DNA of 64,000 bases from Aporrectodea caliginosa (lineage: Eukaryota; Annelida; Clitellata; Crassiclitellata; Lumbricidae): positions 439,501 to 503,500 of the forward strand of contig JACEVL010000149.1 in NCBI GenBank assembly GCA_020284085.1, given 5' to 3'. The notes under the pieces are model-generated. The model searched no databases and was not told the DNA's origin. It was given only the letters and a program-made list of their open reading frames with translations. Numbering within the stretch: position 1 is the first letter of the stretch; every line of letters starts with the position of its first letter. Below, piece by piece: positions 1-11,409 of this stretch. The translations under genes were made by a program, and so were the position numbers.

Positions 1-879
1 GAAACTGGTCGTATAGTATAGTCCAGGCAATTGTCTGTTAGACCTGGGCAAATTGCTGCAGAAGCTTTCTAAACGGTTTCCTACTCAGTTTCCATTGCTA
101 AATAACATATAAAAAAATCCTACAAAATCGGACCACGGGATCACCCCCAAAATGCATTTTAACAAAGATGGCGGCCAATATGCCCGCCAACACAGAAAAC
201 TGTATATATCAGGTCATAGGTAAGCTACAATAACAAGTGAAGTATCAAATTTAACATTATCAAGGTCAAGGAATCGATTTATCGTAGTGGCAATAGTGTG
301 GGAATGTTACTATCCAAGATGGCGACCAATATGGCCGCCAGAACACAAAAATATGTATATATCAGGTCAGAGGTAAGCTACAATAACAAATAAAGTGTCG
401 AATATAATATTCTCGAGGTCAAGGAATCAATTTATCGTAGTGGCAATAGTGTCGGAATGTTACTATCCAAGATGGCGACCAATATGGCCGCCAAGACACA
501 AGAATATGTATATCTCTCGAAAACTATTGTAGCACTCACAACAGTAGAAGCGGATCCTAGGGTTTGACTATGAAGATCTTTTGTGTTTTCTTGGCTTGTA
601 GCATTCCCTCACTAAATTGCCACTTCATTTGTCATTATAGTTACCTATTCATTCATTCAAGGAATTTGATATACCGCCTCTTCAATAGACCTACTCAGAG
701 GCACTCCCAGCCCAGCTACGGCCGTAGCAATTAGACTTGAGCAACTTATAAAATGCAGGCGCTCTACCCCTAGGCAGTAGGTGAATCTCGAATGGGAGAT
801 CATTCTAAATGGAAGGCACTGTGTAGTAGGCTGAATAGACTCCACCTTTTAAACACTCCGGAGTCTATTTATCCCAGGA

Positions 880-1990
880 TTTATTGACTCGTGGAGTTAA
901 TTCTTACTAGGGATAGTTGACCGGTGAAGTGTATTGTTACTAGGAATAAAACACTCCTGTTGGCGAATAGTCACTCCAGTGGAGTTGATTCTTCCTAGGA
1001 CAAATTGAATGGGGGAGTTAATTCTTCCTAGAACAAATTGAATGAGGGAGTTAATTCTTCCTAGGACAAATTGAGTGGGGGAGTTGATTCTTCCTGGGAC
1101 CAAATGACTTGTGGAGTTGATTCTTCCTAGGACAAATTGACTGGGGGAGTTAATCCTTCCTAAGACAAATTGACTGGGGAGTTAATTCTTCCTAGGACAT
1201 ATTGACTGTGTGAGTTAATTCTTAATTCTTAGGACAAATTGAATGGGGGAGTTGATTCTTCCTAGGACAAATTAAATGGGGAGTTGATTCTTCCTATAGG
1301 ACAAATTGAGGCGAACATTATTTTAGTTTCGAACTGAGCGTAAGTTTACTGGCGTTTCACAGTATCTTTTGGTAAGCTGCGAGGAAGGTACCATGTTCTC
1401 CAATGACGACACTAACCCTAACCCTGACCCTAACCGACTCTCACGACGCCTAACCTTACCCTAACCGACTCTCATGACGCCTAACCCTGACCCTAACACG
1501 AAACCTACGCGCTCCGATTCTAAATGTCTACCCAAATTGAATGGGGACTCATTATTACTATCATTATCACTGTGCAGCCGGTATTTGACTGTTTTCGTTT
1601 GGAGGAGTTTTCTTCGTTGTTAATTGGTCCTACACCGAAGATACTTCTTATCTAAGACTACGCCATTCAATTTGTCATATATAGGAAGAATCAGCTCCAC
1701 GAGTCATTTGGTGCCAGGAAGAATCAACTCCCCCATTCAATTTGTCCTAGGAAGAATCAACTCCCCCATTCAATTTGTCCTAAGAATTAAGAATTAACTC
1801 ACACAGTCAATATGTCCTAGGAAGAATTAACTCCCCAGTCAATTTGTCTTAGGAAGGATTAACTCCCCCAGTCAATTTGTCCTAGGAAGAATCAACTCCA
1901 CAAGTCATTTGGTTCCAGGAAGAATCAACTCCCCACTCAATTTGTCCTAGTAAGAATTAACTCCACGAGTCAATAAATCCTGGGATAAAT
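880..1990. repeat. Inner minisatellite and telomere-like core of foldback element 1
   Basis: Units of about 32 bp reading GAGTTAATTCTTCCTAGGAC and variants run from about 880 to 1310 and return inverted from about 1670 to 1990. Between them, 1411-1500 holds irregular CCCTAACCCTGACCC repeats that look like degenerate telomere repeat, followed by about 150 bp of unpaired sequence. The short reading frames that appear at 657-845 and, mirrored, at 2012-2200 are the same sequence on the two arms and are not genes. Confidence 0.75.
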
Positions 1991-2298
1991 AGACTCCGGA
2001 GTGTTTAAAAGGTGGAGTCTATTCAGCCTACTACACAGTGCCTTCCATTTAGAATGATCTCCCATTCGAGATTCACCTACTGCCTAGGGGTAGAGCGCCT
2101 GCATTTTATAAGTTGCTCAAGTCTAATTGCTACGGCCGTAGCTGGGCTGGGAGTGCCTCTGAGTAGGTCTATTGAAGAGGCGGTATATCAAATTCCTTGA
2201 ATGAATGAATAGGTAACTATAATGACAAATGAAGTGGCAATTTAGTGAGGGAATGCTACAAGCCAAGAAAACACAAAAGATCTTCATAGTCAAACCCT

Positions 2299-2788
2299 AG
2301 GATCCGCTTCTACTGTTGTGAGTGCTTCAATAGTTTTCGAGACCCCTACCCCTCGTCACACTTCGTAACAAAAAGTAAGACCCCTCTGAAAATGACGTCA
2401 CAAAGCACTGAACCCCCTAAAACCAATTTCCATGGCGAAGCAAAATGCTCCTTCATGGTACAAATAACGAAAGCATGAATATTTTAAAATCTAACGGTGA
2501 CCAAATATTCAAATAATTAGAAAATGATTAATAATGGTGCCCGTATACATTAAAATAATAAAAAAAATAATGAAAATTTAATCCTCAAAATTAGTGCTGT
2601 TATTATTAAAATTAAATTGTTGTTAATTGTTAAATTTAATAACATAGACCTGGTGTGACGTCACACTACTCAGACCCACCCCATGTCACAAATTTCCGAC
2701 CCCTAACCCCCTAGGTGCGTGACGTCATTAATGGACGGCCCCCTAGGATCTGCTTCTACTGTTGTGAGTGCTACAATAGTTTTCGAGA
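2299..2788. repeat. Arm-specific insertion flanked by direct repeats
   Basis: The right arm carries about 400 bp absent from the left arm. It is bracketed by two copies of a roughly 45-bp sequence (CTAGGATCYGCTTCTACTG through TTTTCGAGA) at about 2299-2341 and 2743-2788. Inside are two TGACGTCA sites (2393, 2719), AT-rich DNA and a GGACGGCCCC terminus like that of the MITE at 35889-36059. It is probably a MITE inserted into, or duplicated with, the arm. Confidence 0.55.
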
Positions 2789-3309
2789 GATATACATATT
2801 CTTGTGTCTTGGCGGCCATATTGGCCGCTATCTTGGATAGTAACATTCCTACACTATTGCCACTACGATAAATTGATTCCTTGACCTCGAGAATATTATA
2901 TTCGACACTTTATTTGTTATTGTAGCTTACCTCTGACCTGATATATACATATTTTTGTGTTCTGGCGGCCATATTGGTCGCCATCTTGGATAGTAACATT
3001 CCCACACTATTGCCACTACGATAAATCGATTCCTTGACCTTGATAATGTTAAATTTGGTACTTCACTTGTTATTGTAGCTTACCTATGATCTGATAGCCT
3101 ATATACAGTTTTCTGTGTTGGCGGGCATATTGGCCGCCATCTTTGTTTAAATGCATTTTGGGAGGGTGATCCCGTGGTCCGATTTTGTAGGATTTTTTAT
3201 ATGTTATTCAGCAATGGAAACTGAGCAGGAAACCGTTTAGAAAGCTTCTGCAGCAATTTGCCCAGGTCTAACAGAAAATTGCCTGGACTATACTATACGA
3301 TCAGTTTCG

Positions 3310-3857
3310 TGATCGCGCGGCCGCCATCTTTGATGACGTCATAGCCGTCAAACCTACCAGGTGGCTGATGTCCACCCAAGTCGAAAATACTTACCAGGAC
3401 ACCTACTCAACATTTCTGAAAGAAAATTCTCCATACTCAAAATTTCCTACAGAACTATAGTCAGATCCAGGACTATAGTGTTGCTTACTGGTTTGTGGAA
3501 TGTTCTCACATACAGCAGTTGTGCAGCTTTAGGTATTGTAATAGGCTATAGGAACTTGCTGTAGTAACTTGTTAAAATTAAAATTTGACAAATTCATGAA
3601 GCAAATATATGTATCAAACTATCGATTATCAAAATCTAATTCTAATTGCTAATCGATTAGCTGCTGCTAATTCTAATCGATTAGCTAGAAGCTTTTGCTA
3701 ATTCTAATTCTAATCGATTAGCTAATTTCAGCAGCTAATTCTAATTCTAATCGATCTGCAATTCTAGCTAATCGTACCCATCTCTGGTGGATGGACGGAA
3801 CTTTAGTTCAATTTCGACCTTTGTATAGGGTTTAGATGTTCAGATAGAGTTTCTACC
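3310..3857. other. Flank of foldback element 1 with a small CTAATCGATTAG repeat
   Basis: No gene is seen. From about 3640 to 3770, the words CTAATTCTAATCGATTAGCT recur about five times in irregular spacing. They are partly palindromic through ATCGAT. A 67-residue open frame at 3361-3564 has no recognisable domain. Confidence 0.5.
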
Positions 3858-4440
3858 TAAGGTTACTTCGATGAATAAATGGATGAATCGATGAATGGAG
3901 GGATGGATGATGGATGAATACATAGACTGACTAATGGATGATGGATGGATACACGGACAGAGAAACCAGTTGGTTCGTTTGTCGATGGATGAATAGATGG
4001 ATGGATAATGAGTGGATGGATAGACTGACTTGATGGATGGATGTAGAGATACATGGATGAATGGACTAACGATCAATTACTTCATGAGTGAATGAATAGA
4101 TGAATGGATGGATTGGGGTGAGTGAGTGCTTGCATGGGCGAATGAATGGATGAATGAATTGATGGGTGAATGGTTGGACGAATGAATGAATTAATGACTT
4201 AGTGAGTGGGTGAATGGATGTATGTATGGATGGATGGGGTGGACTGGGGTCCATGGGTGGAACGATGAATTAATTACTGACTTAGTGAGTGAGTGAATGG
4301 ATGCATGTATGGATGGATAGGGTGGAGTTGGGTCCATGGGTGGAACGATGAATTAATTAATGATTTGATGGGTGGATGGATGGAGTGGACTGTGGAGGCG
4401 GGGTCAATGGGTGGTTGGAGATATGAATTAATGAATTTAT
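3858..4440. repeat. Degenerate GGAT/GAAT tandem repeat
   Basis: About 580 bp is built almost entirely from ATGGATGGATGAATGA-like tetranucleotide words. A longer unit of about 100 bp with GGGTCCATGGGTGGAACGATG recurs at about 4245, 4330 and 4400. The small open frames in it (Ser/Ile/His/Pro-rich) are repeat translations. Confidence 0.85.
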
Positions 4441-4710
4441 ACTTTGTCATTAGGCAGAGGTGTCATTTTAGATTTTAATTTCTACTGTGACCGGTACTGA
4501 ATGTATTAGACGTTGTATATTTCTTGAAAACTGTTAATTAGTTGTAAAACCAAAGCTTCTCATTATAATTATGTAGGTGTTTTTACTAATTATTTTTAGT
4601 AGTTTGTTCTTTAAACTGCATCATACGACGCAAGTTTACCTGACCATCGCTGGTCATAGAAAGTAAATAGGCCTATTAATGAATTACCGAGCTAAAGCAA
4701 TGTAAGCTGA

Positions 4711-5082
4711 GGGTCATCCATTAATTATGTCAACAAATTTTAGGCCTTTTTTGACCCACTCCCCCCTTGTCAACAACTGTCAAACATTGACGGACCCCCA
4801 AAACATTATGTCAACAATCCCAGAACTCCCCCCCTACCGGCAGCGTAGCCAGGCTGACTTTTTTTTCTCAATGACTTTTTTAGAGATTTAAACTCCGATG
4901 ACCGTTTTTAGACATTTTTTCCCTGATGACCTTTTTTAAGTCATTTACCATATTTGTTCCATTTATTAAACAAAAAATTTGTTGACGTCAACTTGGACCA
5001 AAACCCTCCCCCCTGTCAACAACTGTCAAACTTTTCCAAACCCCTTCCCTCCCTATTTGTTGACATAATTAATGGATGACCC
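4711..5082. mobile_element. MITE with GGGTCATCCATTAATTATGTC termini
   Basis: The terminal inverted repeats GGGTCATCCATTAATTATG and CATAATTAATGGATGACCC bound about 372 bp. The direct repeat CTGA lies on both sides (4707-4710 and 5083-5086), consistent with a 4-bp target duplication. Both halves contain GTCAACAACTGTCAAAC, so much of the element can fold on itself. There is no coding capacity. A relative lies at 60722-60832. Confidence 0.65.
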
Positions 5083-5798
5083 CTGAAGTAAAATAAGCAT
5101 ATCTGAATGCACGCGTGCATGTATGATGTGCTGTAATTCTTATCTCACATTTATAAAGCGGGCCCGGGTGCTGTGATAATGTGATTACCTTCCAAAGACC
5201 CCCTCTGACAACCACCGGTCCACCACGCACATATTCATAAGATGCGTACTGGTAGGTATACTTCCTAAAGACACGATACACAATGTTACATTACTATCTA
5301 TAGTAACACACGCAATGATTAGTGTCGGGTAAATATCTATAAGTAATTAAATTAATTGTGACTTCGTATTTATGTCAGATAACTATAAGTAGGCCTATTT
5401 AAATTAATTATTACTTCGTATTTATTTATTTTGCGACATTTCGTTAGAGTTAACAGTAAGTTAATAAAGAACACACGAAAAAATGTCTTGACTTTCGAAA
5501 ATGCGAGCCCCTCAAAACTGCGGGCCCGGGTGCTGCAGCACCCTTATAATAGCACCCCCTTAATGCGGCCCTGAGTCAGCTAGAGTACTGGCCGAGAAGT
5601 CTGAGGTTCAGAGTCTCATAACGCAGAAAGATGTTCAAAACACCTGATCGTAAACTTCTGGTTTAGCTATGTATTAAACGCTAAAAAATGCGTGGATTAT
5701 ATATGTATTCATGGATGCATGCATTGGGATAGGTGTAGGCCTATATGTATATATATATAGGCCTACACGTTTATATATATATATATATATATAATTAT
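5083..5798. other. Non-genic DNA with a TA microsatellite
   Basis: AT-rich sequence without a supported gene. A pair of imperfect repeats around 5330 and 5385 (AACTATAAGTAG, TTACTTCGTATTTAT) is visible. A (TA)n run lies at 5744-5795, interrupted by ATATAGGCCTACACG. Confidence 0.5.
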
Positions 5799-6171
5799 TA
5801 GGGGTGGGCAACGATTAAAAATTTTAATCAAAATTAATCGTACGATTAAAATTTCTAATAACGCGATTAATTTTTAACGCATGTCACAATAGATAACAAG
5901 TAGGCCTACAACTACTCTACCGACTCTGAGTAGTTACGTTGAATATGCGCTATATAAATGTTTGCAGTCAATAAACAAAAAGCAAACATGCTTTTACTAC
6001 TTGCTTTTTACTCTTTAGTTTTTACTTTAAAGTTTAAACAAGAATTGTTTTAGCGCATTTATAAAATAATTGGGCGCAGTGACAATCGCGTTAACTGCGT
6101 TAAAAAATTTAATCACGTTAATTAATTGACGCGTTAATCGCGTTAATAACACGATAAATGCCCAGGCCTAA
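5799..6171. mobile_element. Probable MITE, GGGTGGGCAACGATTAA family
   Basis: The left end TTAGGGGTGGGCAACGATTA and the right end ending TGCCCAGGCCTAA are imperfect inverted repeats. The interior contains many GCGATTAA, ACGCGTTAAT words that pair with one another. A related fragment lies at 8070-8150. No clean target duplication is readable. Confidence 0.5.
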
Positions 6172-7440
6172 TATTAATTATTATATAAACATAATATATA
6201 TATATAATTATATATATATATATAATTTCAAGCAATGCAGCAGCAGTGTAATGAACTACAGGTCAGTATGCCCACGTGAAGCCCATATAGGACCCACATT
6301 TCAATATGAAACCCGTATAGAACGAATACGAGTCCTATCTACGTTTGGCCCATGCACATCAGACCGTTATGACGGTTCCTAGTTTTGACCATATGCACAA
6401 ATTTCCGTGGGCGCGCATGAGCACCCAGCCCTCCTCGTACATTCCAGTATTCTGCAGTGTTATAACATTACAGTAGGCGCCTATGTGTAGTTTGCGTATG
6501 TTCGATGTCCGTAGAAGCAGACAGGCAGATAGACAGGTAGATAGACCGAAGGGATGGCATAACGTTTAATCGAGTGAGTTTATGGACCACGCTAATAACA
6601 AAACGAAAACGCCTATAGGCCTATTGTATTTATTGCGGAAATCACCATCTCTGTTAAGCACGCATTCAATGAAGGAGATCTATGGACGGGGTCTGCTCAT
6701 TGACGAAACCACCTGTGACAGATTCTTATAATTATCTGTAGATATGATAGCCAAGATATTCCGCTTGTTTTTCGTTCGAAAATCTGCACGGTGAACGAGT
6801 TATAAAAATTACCTGTTTTTTAGGAGACAAGAAAGTAATGATTTATGTGCGAGTAGTATGCAATGGCAGGTGATTATAGGCTATTTGTAAAGTTCAGAGG
6901 TGCAAACAGCGTATACACTAACATGTATCGACTAATATATAGTCACTAATATATGAGGGTTTGTATGGGACTTTAGGGATTTCTTATTGGTTACATTTAT
7001 TAGACCTCACGACGTTACCCTGCCGGCAAAGGATGACCGCAATTTTATCCATAGAATCCTATAGGTTATAGACAATCAGTAAAATCTGGCCCGCAACCTT
7101 TAAGCCAAAAATGGCGCTTTAAAGACTTTTCAATTCAGTTGTAGGCTAGTCCCTTTACTGTTCCCAGTCGCGGTGTGTGAACTGGTTTTTACTATTAAAC
7201 GAATATATATAATATATGTATATATATATATATATAGGGCCCTATATATATATAATGTAAAAGTAATAATATTTGCAATTGAATGTGACTTATATAGTTA
7301 CATTATGACCAGTGCGCATGCAAATAGCTTTTCGCGTATATCATCATTATTGGCTTATGCTTTTATAAGACATTACATTTACAAAGAGAGAGAAGTTTTC
7401 CCAGGACACAAAATATGATGTCATATTTATTTCAGAATAA
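6172..7440. other. Non-genic stretch
   Basis: No gene, RNA or clear mobile element is supported here. TA microsatellites lie at about 6185-6222 and 7203-7253, the second interrupted by GGGCCC. Short open frames here have no domain-like composition. Confidence 0.45.
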
Positions 7441-7700
7441 TAACTGACGTCACTGTTAAAAATCAATTGTCTTGGTTGCTATTGCACCATCTCTCCTCGA
7501 GGATAATAGTTGACGTCACTGTTAAAAATCAATTGTCTTGGATGCCATTGCACCATCTCTCCTCAAGGATAATAACTGACGTCACTGTTGAAAAATCAAT
7601 TGTCTTCGATGCCATTGCACCATCTCTCCTCGAGGATAATAACTGACGTCACTGTTAAAAATCAATTGTCTTACATGCCATTGCACCATCTCTCCTCAAG
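7441..7700. repeat. Four-copy 66-bp tandem repeat carrying TGACGTCA
   Basis: Four head-to-tail units of about 66-68 bp each contain TGACGTCACTGTTRAAAAATC, AATTGTCTT and TTGCACCATCTCTCCTC. The TGACGTCA palindrome (a full CRE/ATF-type site) starts near 7445, 7511, 7577 and 7645 and is kept in all copies although neighbouring bases vary. Function is unknown. Confidence 0.85.
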
Positions 7701-7715
7701 GTAAGAGGTTTAGTA

Positions 7716-7759
7716 TCACTGTCGTGACAATAAATTATTATTTATTGTCATGACAGTGA
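7716..7759. repeat. 19-bp inverted repeat (hairpin)
   Basis: Arms 7716-7734 (TCACTGTCGTGACAATAAA) and 7741-7759 pair with one mismatch around a six-base loop. It lies directly downstream of the 66-bp array and shares its CACTGT word, so it may be a derived or truncated unit. Confidence 0.7.
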
Positions 7760-8137
7760 CGAATTGCTCCGATGATACTTTAATTCTTTCTTGCAATATT
7801 TGCAAACCACAGTATCGCTGGTTTTAAAGATAAACTTTCCATTCGAAACCGTTTTTCCAACTTTGATCCCATTTTAATTTGTAGTATGAAATAAGATTTA
7901 GAATCAACAACTCGCAGTACCGAACTCAAGAAAAACCAGAAACAAAACAGGCAGCGACTCGCGACTATAGTATACTGTTCATAGGCTTAATTCATTTTGT
8001 GCTGTATTTTTAACGTGTGAATTACAGATTATCTAGGGCCTAGGCTATATTACGTGAATCGGGTTATATAAACCAGATTTAATTAACGCGTGTGATTAAC
8101 GCGTTAAAAATATTAATCAAATTTTTTTAACGCGTTA

Positions 8138-8345
8138 ATCACACACGTTAAGAGTACATGCCAAACCGATAGAGTACAAGTCAAACCGATAGAGTACAAG
8201 CCGAACCGATGGAGTACAAGCCAAACCGATAGAGTACAAGTCAAACTGATAAAGTACAAGCCAAACCGATAGAGTACAAGTCAAACCGATAGAGTACAAT
8301 TCAAACCGATAGAGTGCAAGCCAAACCGATAGAGTACAAGCTAGA
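8138..8345. repeat. 20-bp satellite, first block
   Basis: About ten units of CAAACCGATAGAGTACAAGT, in exact 20-base register. It continues after a MITE at 8805-8950 and again at 9265-9965. Reading frames across it encode only repeating Leu-Tyr-Arg-Phe text. Confidence 0.9.
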
Positions 8346-8800
8346 GAAGTACCGATTAAACGGCCATGCGCGTAATCGGGCCGATTATTAGAACAATCGG
8401 CATAATCGGGTATCGGCAGAAATAATCGGTTAATCGGTGCCGATGTCAAAATTGTGTTATAATTTAATTATTTTACTTAAATTTTTGCATATTCTAAGTT
8501 TTTTATCGATTTTCATCTATCGTTTTACGTCCCTTATTATTTTTGCGTTAAAACATATCGTTAAAAACTTCCAAACTTAATTTAAACGTCCACCCTTATA
8601 GCTGTGACGATGGATTGCTTGTTTATGTTTCGGAACCGAACATTTTGACTAAACAAATAATGAAATATTCGGTCTCATAAATTGGGTATTGGCAGTTTAA
8701 TAATCGGCTATACGCGGTATCGGTATCGGCAATTTAATAATCGGCTATTCGCGGTATCGGCATAATCGGCAAAAAGCGATATCGGTTTGGCCTGTACTAC
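8346..8800. mobile_element. MITE inserted in the 20-bp satellite, longer copy
   Basis: It starts GTACCGATTAAACGGCC and ends near AACCGATATCGCTTTTTGCC inverted. The interior is rich in AATCGGC/GCCGATT words that pair with one another. A second copy lies at 8950-9270. This copy keeps a segment of about 140 bp (8455-8600) that the second lacks. No protein is encoded. Confidence 0.6.
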
Positions 8801-8804
8801 AGAG

Positions 8805-8949
8805 TACAAATCAAACCGATAGAGTACAAGCCAAACCGATAGAGTACATTGCAAACCGATAGAGTACAAGCCAAACCGATAGAGTACAAGTCAAACCGAT
8901 AGAGTACAATTCAAACCGATAGAGTACAAGCCAAACCGATAGAGTACAA
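8805..8949. repeat. 20-bp satellite, second block
   Basis: Seven units of the same 20-bp satellite lie between the two MITE copies, showing that element and satellite were duplicated together or that the element inserted twice. Confidence 0.85.
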
Positions 8950-9270
8950 GCTAGAGCTGTACCGATTAAACGGCCATGCGCGTAATCGGGCCGATTATTA
9001 GAACAATCGGCATAATCGGGTATCGGCAGAAATAATCGGTTAATCGGTGCCGATGTCAAAATTGTAGCTGTGACGATGGATTGCTGGTTTATGTTTCGGA
9101 ACCGAACATTTTGACTTAACAAATAATGAAATATTCGGTCTCATAAATTGGGTACTGGCAGTTTAATAATCGGCTATACGCGGTATCGGTATCGGCAAGT
9201 TAATAATCGGCTATACGCGGTATCGGCATAATCGGCAAAAAGCGATATCGGTTAGGCCTGTACTACAAGC
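8950..9270. mobile_element. MITE in the 20-bp satellite, shorter copy
   Basis: Nearly identical to 8346-8800, starting with the same TACCGATTAAACGGCC and continuing through TAGCTGTGACGATGGATTGCT. It has a clean internal deletion of about 140 bp just after GTCAAAATTGT. Little divergence between copies suggests a recent duplication. Confidence 0.6.
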
Positions 9271-9965
9271 CAAACCGACTGAGTACAAATCAAACCGATA
9301 GAGTACAAGCCAAACCGATAGAGTACATTGCAAACCGATAGAGTACAAGCCAAACCGATAGAGTGCAAGCCTAACCGATAGTGTACAAGCCAAACCGATA
9401 GAGTACAAGTCAAACCGATAGAATACAAGTCAAACCGATAGAGTACAAGTCAAACCGATAGAATACAAGTCAAACCGATAGAGTACTAGGCAAACCGATA
9501 GAATACAAGTCAAACCGATAGAGTACTAGGCAAACCGATAGAATACAAGTCAAACCGATAAAGTACAAGGCAAACCGATAGAGTACAAGGCAAACCGATA
9601 GAATACAAGTCAAACCGATAGAATACAAGTCAAACCGATAGAATACAAGTCAAACCGATAGAGTACAAGGCAAACCAATAGAATACAAGTCAAACCGATA
9701 GAGTACAAGGCAAACCGATAGAGTACAAGGCAAACCGATAGAATACAAGTCAAACCGATAGAATACAAGTCAAACCGATAGAATACAAGTCAAACCGATA
9801 GAGTACAAGGCAAACCGATAGAATACAAGTCAAACAGATAGAATACAAGTCAAACCGATAGAATACAAGTCAAACCGATAGAGTACAAGGCAAACCGATA
9901 GAGTACAAGTCAAACCGATAGAATACAAGTCAAACCGATAGAGTACAAGGCAAACCAATAGACTG
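9265..9965. repeat. 20-bp satellite, main array (about 35 units)
   Basis: From about 9281 to 9960 the unit CAAACCGATAGARTACAAGK repeats with exactly 20 bases per unit and no indels. Two main variants, GAATACAAGT and GAGTACAAGG (plus GAGTACTAGG), alternate in blocks, giving higher-order units. There are no spacers, so it is a satellite. Confidence 0.95.
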
Positions 9966-10084
9966 AGCGAGGTGTTGTCGATATGTAATGTCACGTTAAG
10001 TGTCAGTCAACGTTCGGCATGCATTAATTTAACCCAAATCCCAACCCGTAGCCTACATCAGTTCATAAATATTAAAAACATATT

Positions 10085-10375
10085 TGAGCCATGTTTTCAT
10101 CTCTCATCCAACTGAATTCTACTTCTACCATAACATGTTTCCATGCCTCATCCAACTTTAACTTCTACTAAAACTATTTTAATCGCTCATCCAACTTCCA
10201 GTTTTACTGTAGTCTAACAATTTTTTAATGTAGCAATTTGACATCAGAATAATTTTTTCATCGCTCATCCAACTTCTGCTTCTGCTATAAATATACTCAT
10301 CCGACTTCTAATGTTACTGGAATTATTCAGCATTAATACCGTGTTTTTATTGCTCATCCAACTTCTAGTTTTACT
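10085..10375. repeat. Imperfect ~50-60-bp tandem repeat with CTCATCCAACTTC
   Basis: About six units contain TCGCTCATCCAACTTCTASTTTTACT. Inverted relatives (TTGGATTGATGAAAATAATT) occur at 11430-11520 and 57890-58065, so this is a dispersed family with local amplification. Confidence 0.65.
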
Positions 10376-10704
10376 ATAACATAGGCTATATTTAAGAACT
10401 GCTGTAGGGGTTGGGATTGGGTAAATGCGTTCGGCACATAGGCTATAGGCTAGTTTCTGCAACTGTAGGCTAGTCTGTAGACCATCTTTGCATGTAACGC
10501 CAAGTTCTCGTCCGTAAGCCTAGGCCTACAACTTTCACTTTGACGCTGGGCGAAACATGCCAGTTCCGAACGTCGTGTTGCATCAATTTTAAAAAAATTG
10601 CCCAAAATCACGGCAATTCAAGTCACTTAGGAAAATTCACGGCATTCACGGCTTCCGCGACTTCGCGAGTTTCTAGTATCTCTAATAATCGCACAAAACT
10701 AGTC

Positions 10705-10850
10705 GTAAGTAGTAGTAGCAAAGATGTTAGAGCCGTGGTTTAACGACACTGTGTGATAACAACGATCATTAGCGTCGCTCTCCTTCTTTATCCAGGCTTG
10801 GGACTGGCACTGTCAGAGAACAAACAGTGGTGGAGTTAACTAGTCGCAAT
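10705..10850 (-). mobile_element. Short SINE-like element, copy 1
   Basis: The inverted sequence of about 110 bp (including CCAGGCTTGGGACTGGCACTG and ACACTGTGTGATAAC) matches the insertion at 27409-27522. A TAGTAGTAG run at 10709-10717 corresponds to the trinucleotide tail of that copy. It is non-coding. Confidence 0.6.
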
Positions 10851-10984
10851 TCGCAAAGAATTTCAAGTCCTATCTCACATGTCCTTCAGTGTTTAATCTA
10901 GACGTCTCTGGGGGGGTAAAGTTCCCCCAGGATCGAGTTTCCCCCCAGAAAAACTAAAGAGATGAAATTTTAGCCCCAAGAAAA

Positions 10985-11200
10985 ATTAAAGACATGTAAT
11001 TTTGTAGAACATTGTGTTGGAAAACTCTCGATACTACCCCCTCGAAAATATTGGTGGAAAATGGCTGTTACTACCCCCTCGAAAGAAAATCCTTGAAAAC
11101 TCTCGTTACTACCCCCCTCGAAAATTCCTGGAAAATTTTTGAGATCTTGTTCTTGGAAATACTCGTTACTACCCCCTCTTCCCGGTCGTCAACTTTTACA
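10985..11200. repeat. Imperfect tandem repeat with GTTACTACCCCCTCGAAA
   Basis: Four units of about 50 bp contain CTCGTTACTACCCCCTCGAAAATYCTTGGAAA. The flanks are C- and G-runs. The 132-residue open frame across it is low-complexity repeat translation and is not called a gene. Confidence 0.6.
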
Positions 11201-11409
11201 ATAAGGTGGATACCCCCCCCAGAACCCTCAATTCCCCCCGACAGCAAGGGGACTAGATTAAACACTGCATGTCCTTTGCCTACGATTAGGCCCGTAATTG
11301 GCCGTAAACGCATTTTCACCGATCCCAGGAGAGTAGGCCTACCACAAAATATTAGAGGACTAATCAAGCTAATTTATCGATTTGGAGTTCTAAATTATTC
11401 GCCCACATA

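Larger units (their letters stand above)
1..3309. mobile_element. Foldback (long inverted repeat) element 1
   Basis: The first and last parts of this stretch are near-perfect reverse complements. Bases 1-30 reappear inverted at about 3280-3309, and pairing continues inward to roughly 1520 on the left and 1660 on the right, giving arms of about 1.5 kb around a short centre. Outer arm parts hold units of about 152 bp, each with an AAGATGGCGRCC motif near 163, 315 and 467 and inverted matches near 2820, 2980 and 3140. The inner parts hold a minisatellite of about 32 bp. No transposase is visible, so the element is non-autonomous. Since base 1 still pairs, the left end lies outside the window. 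The architecture resembles foldback/TU elements; the family assignment is inference. Confidence 0.85.

Noticed and set aside
1411..1500. Chromosome end or true telomere
   Set aside because: The CCCTAA-like words are few and irregular, lie in the centre of a foldback element, and genes continue beyond.
3840..4478. Ser/His/Ile-rich small proteins
   Set aside because: Direct translations of GGAT/GAAT repeats on both strands.
9265..9965. CRISPR-like regular repeat array
   Set aside because: The 20-bp units are directly adjacent with no spacers, and the DNA is eukaryotic. It is a satellite.
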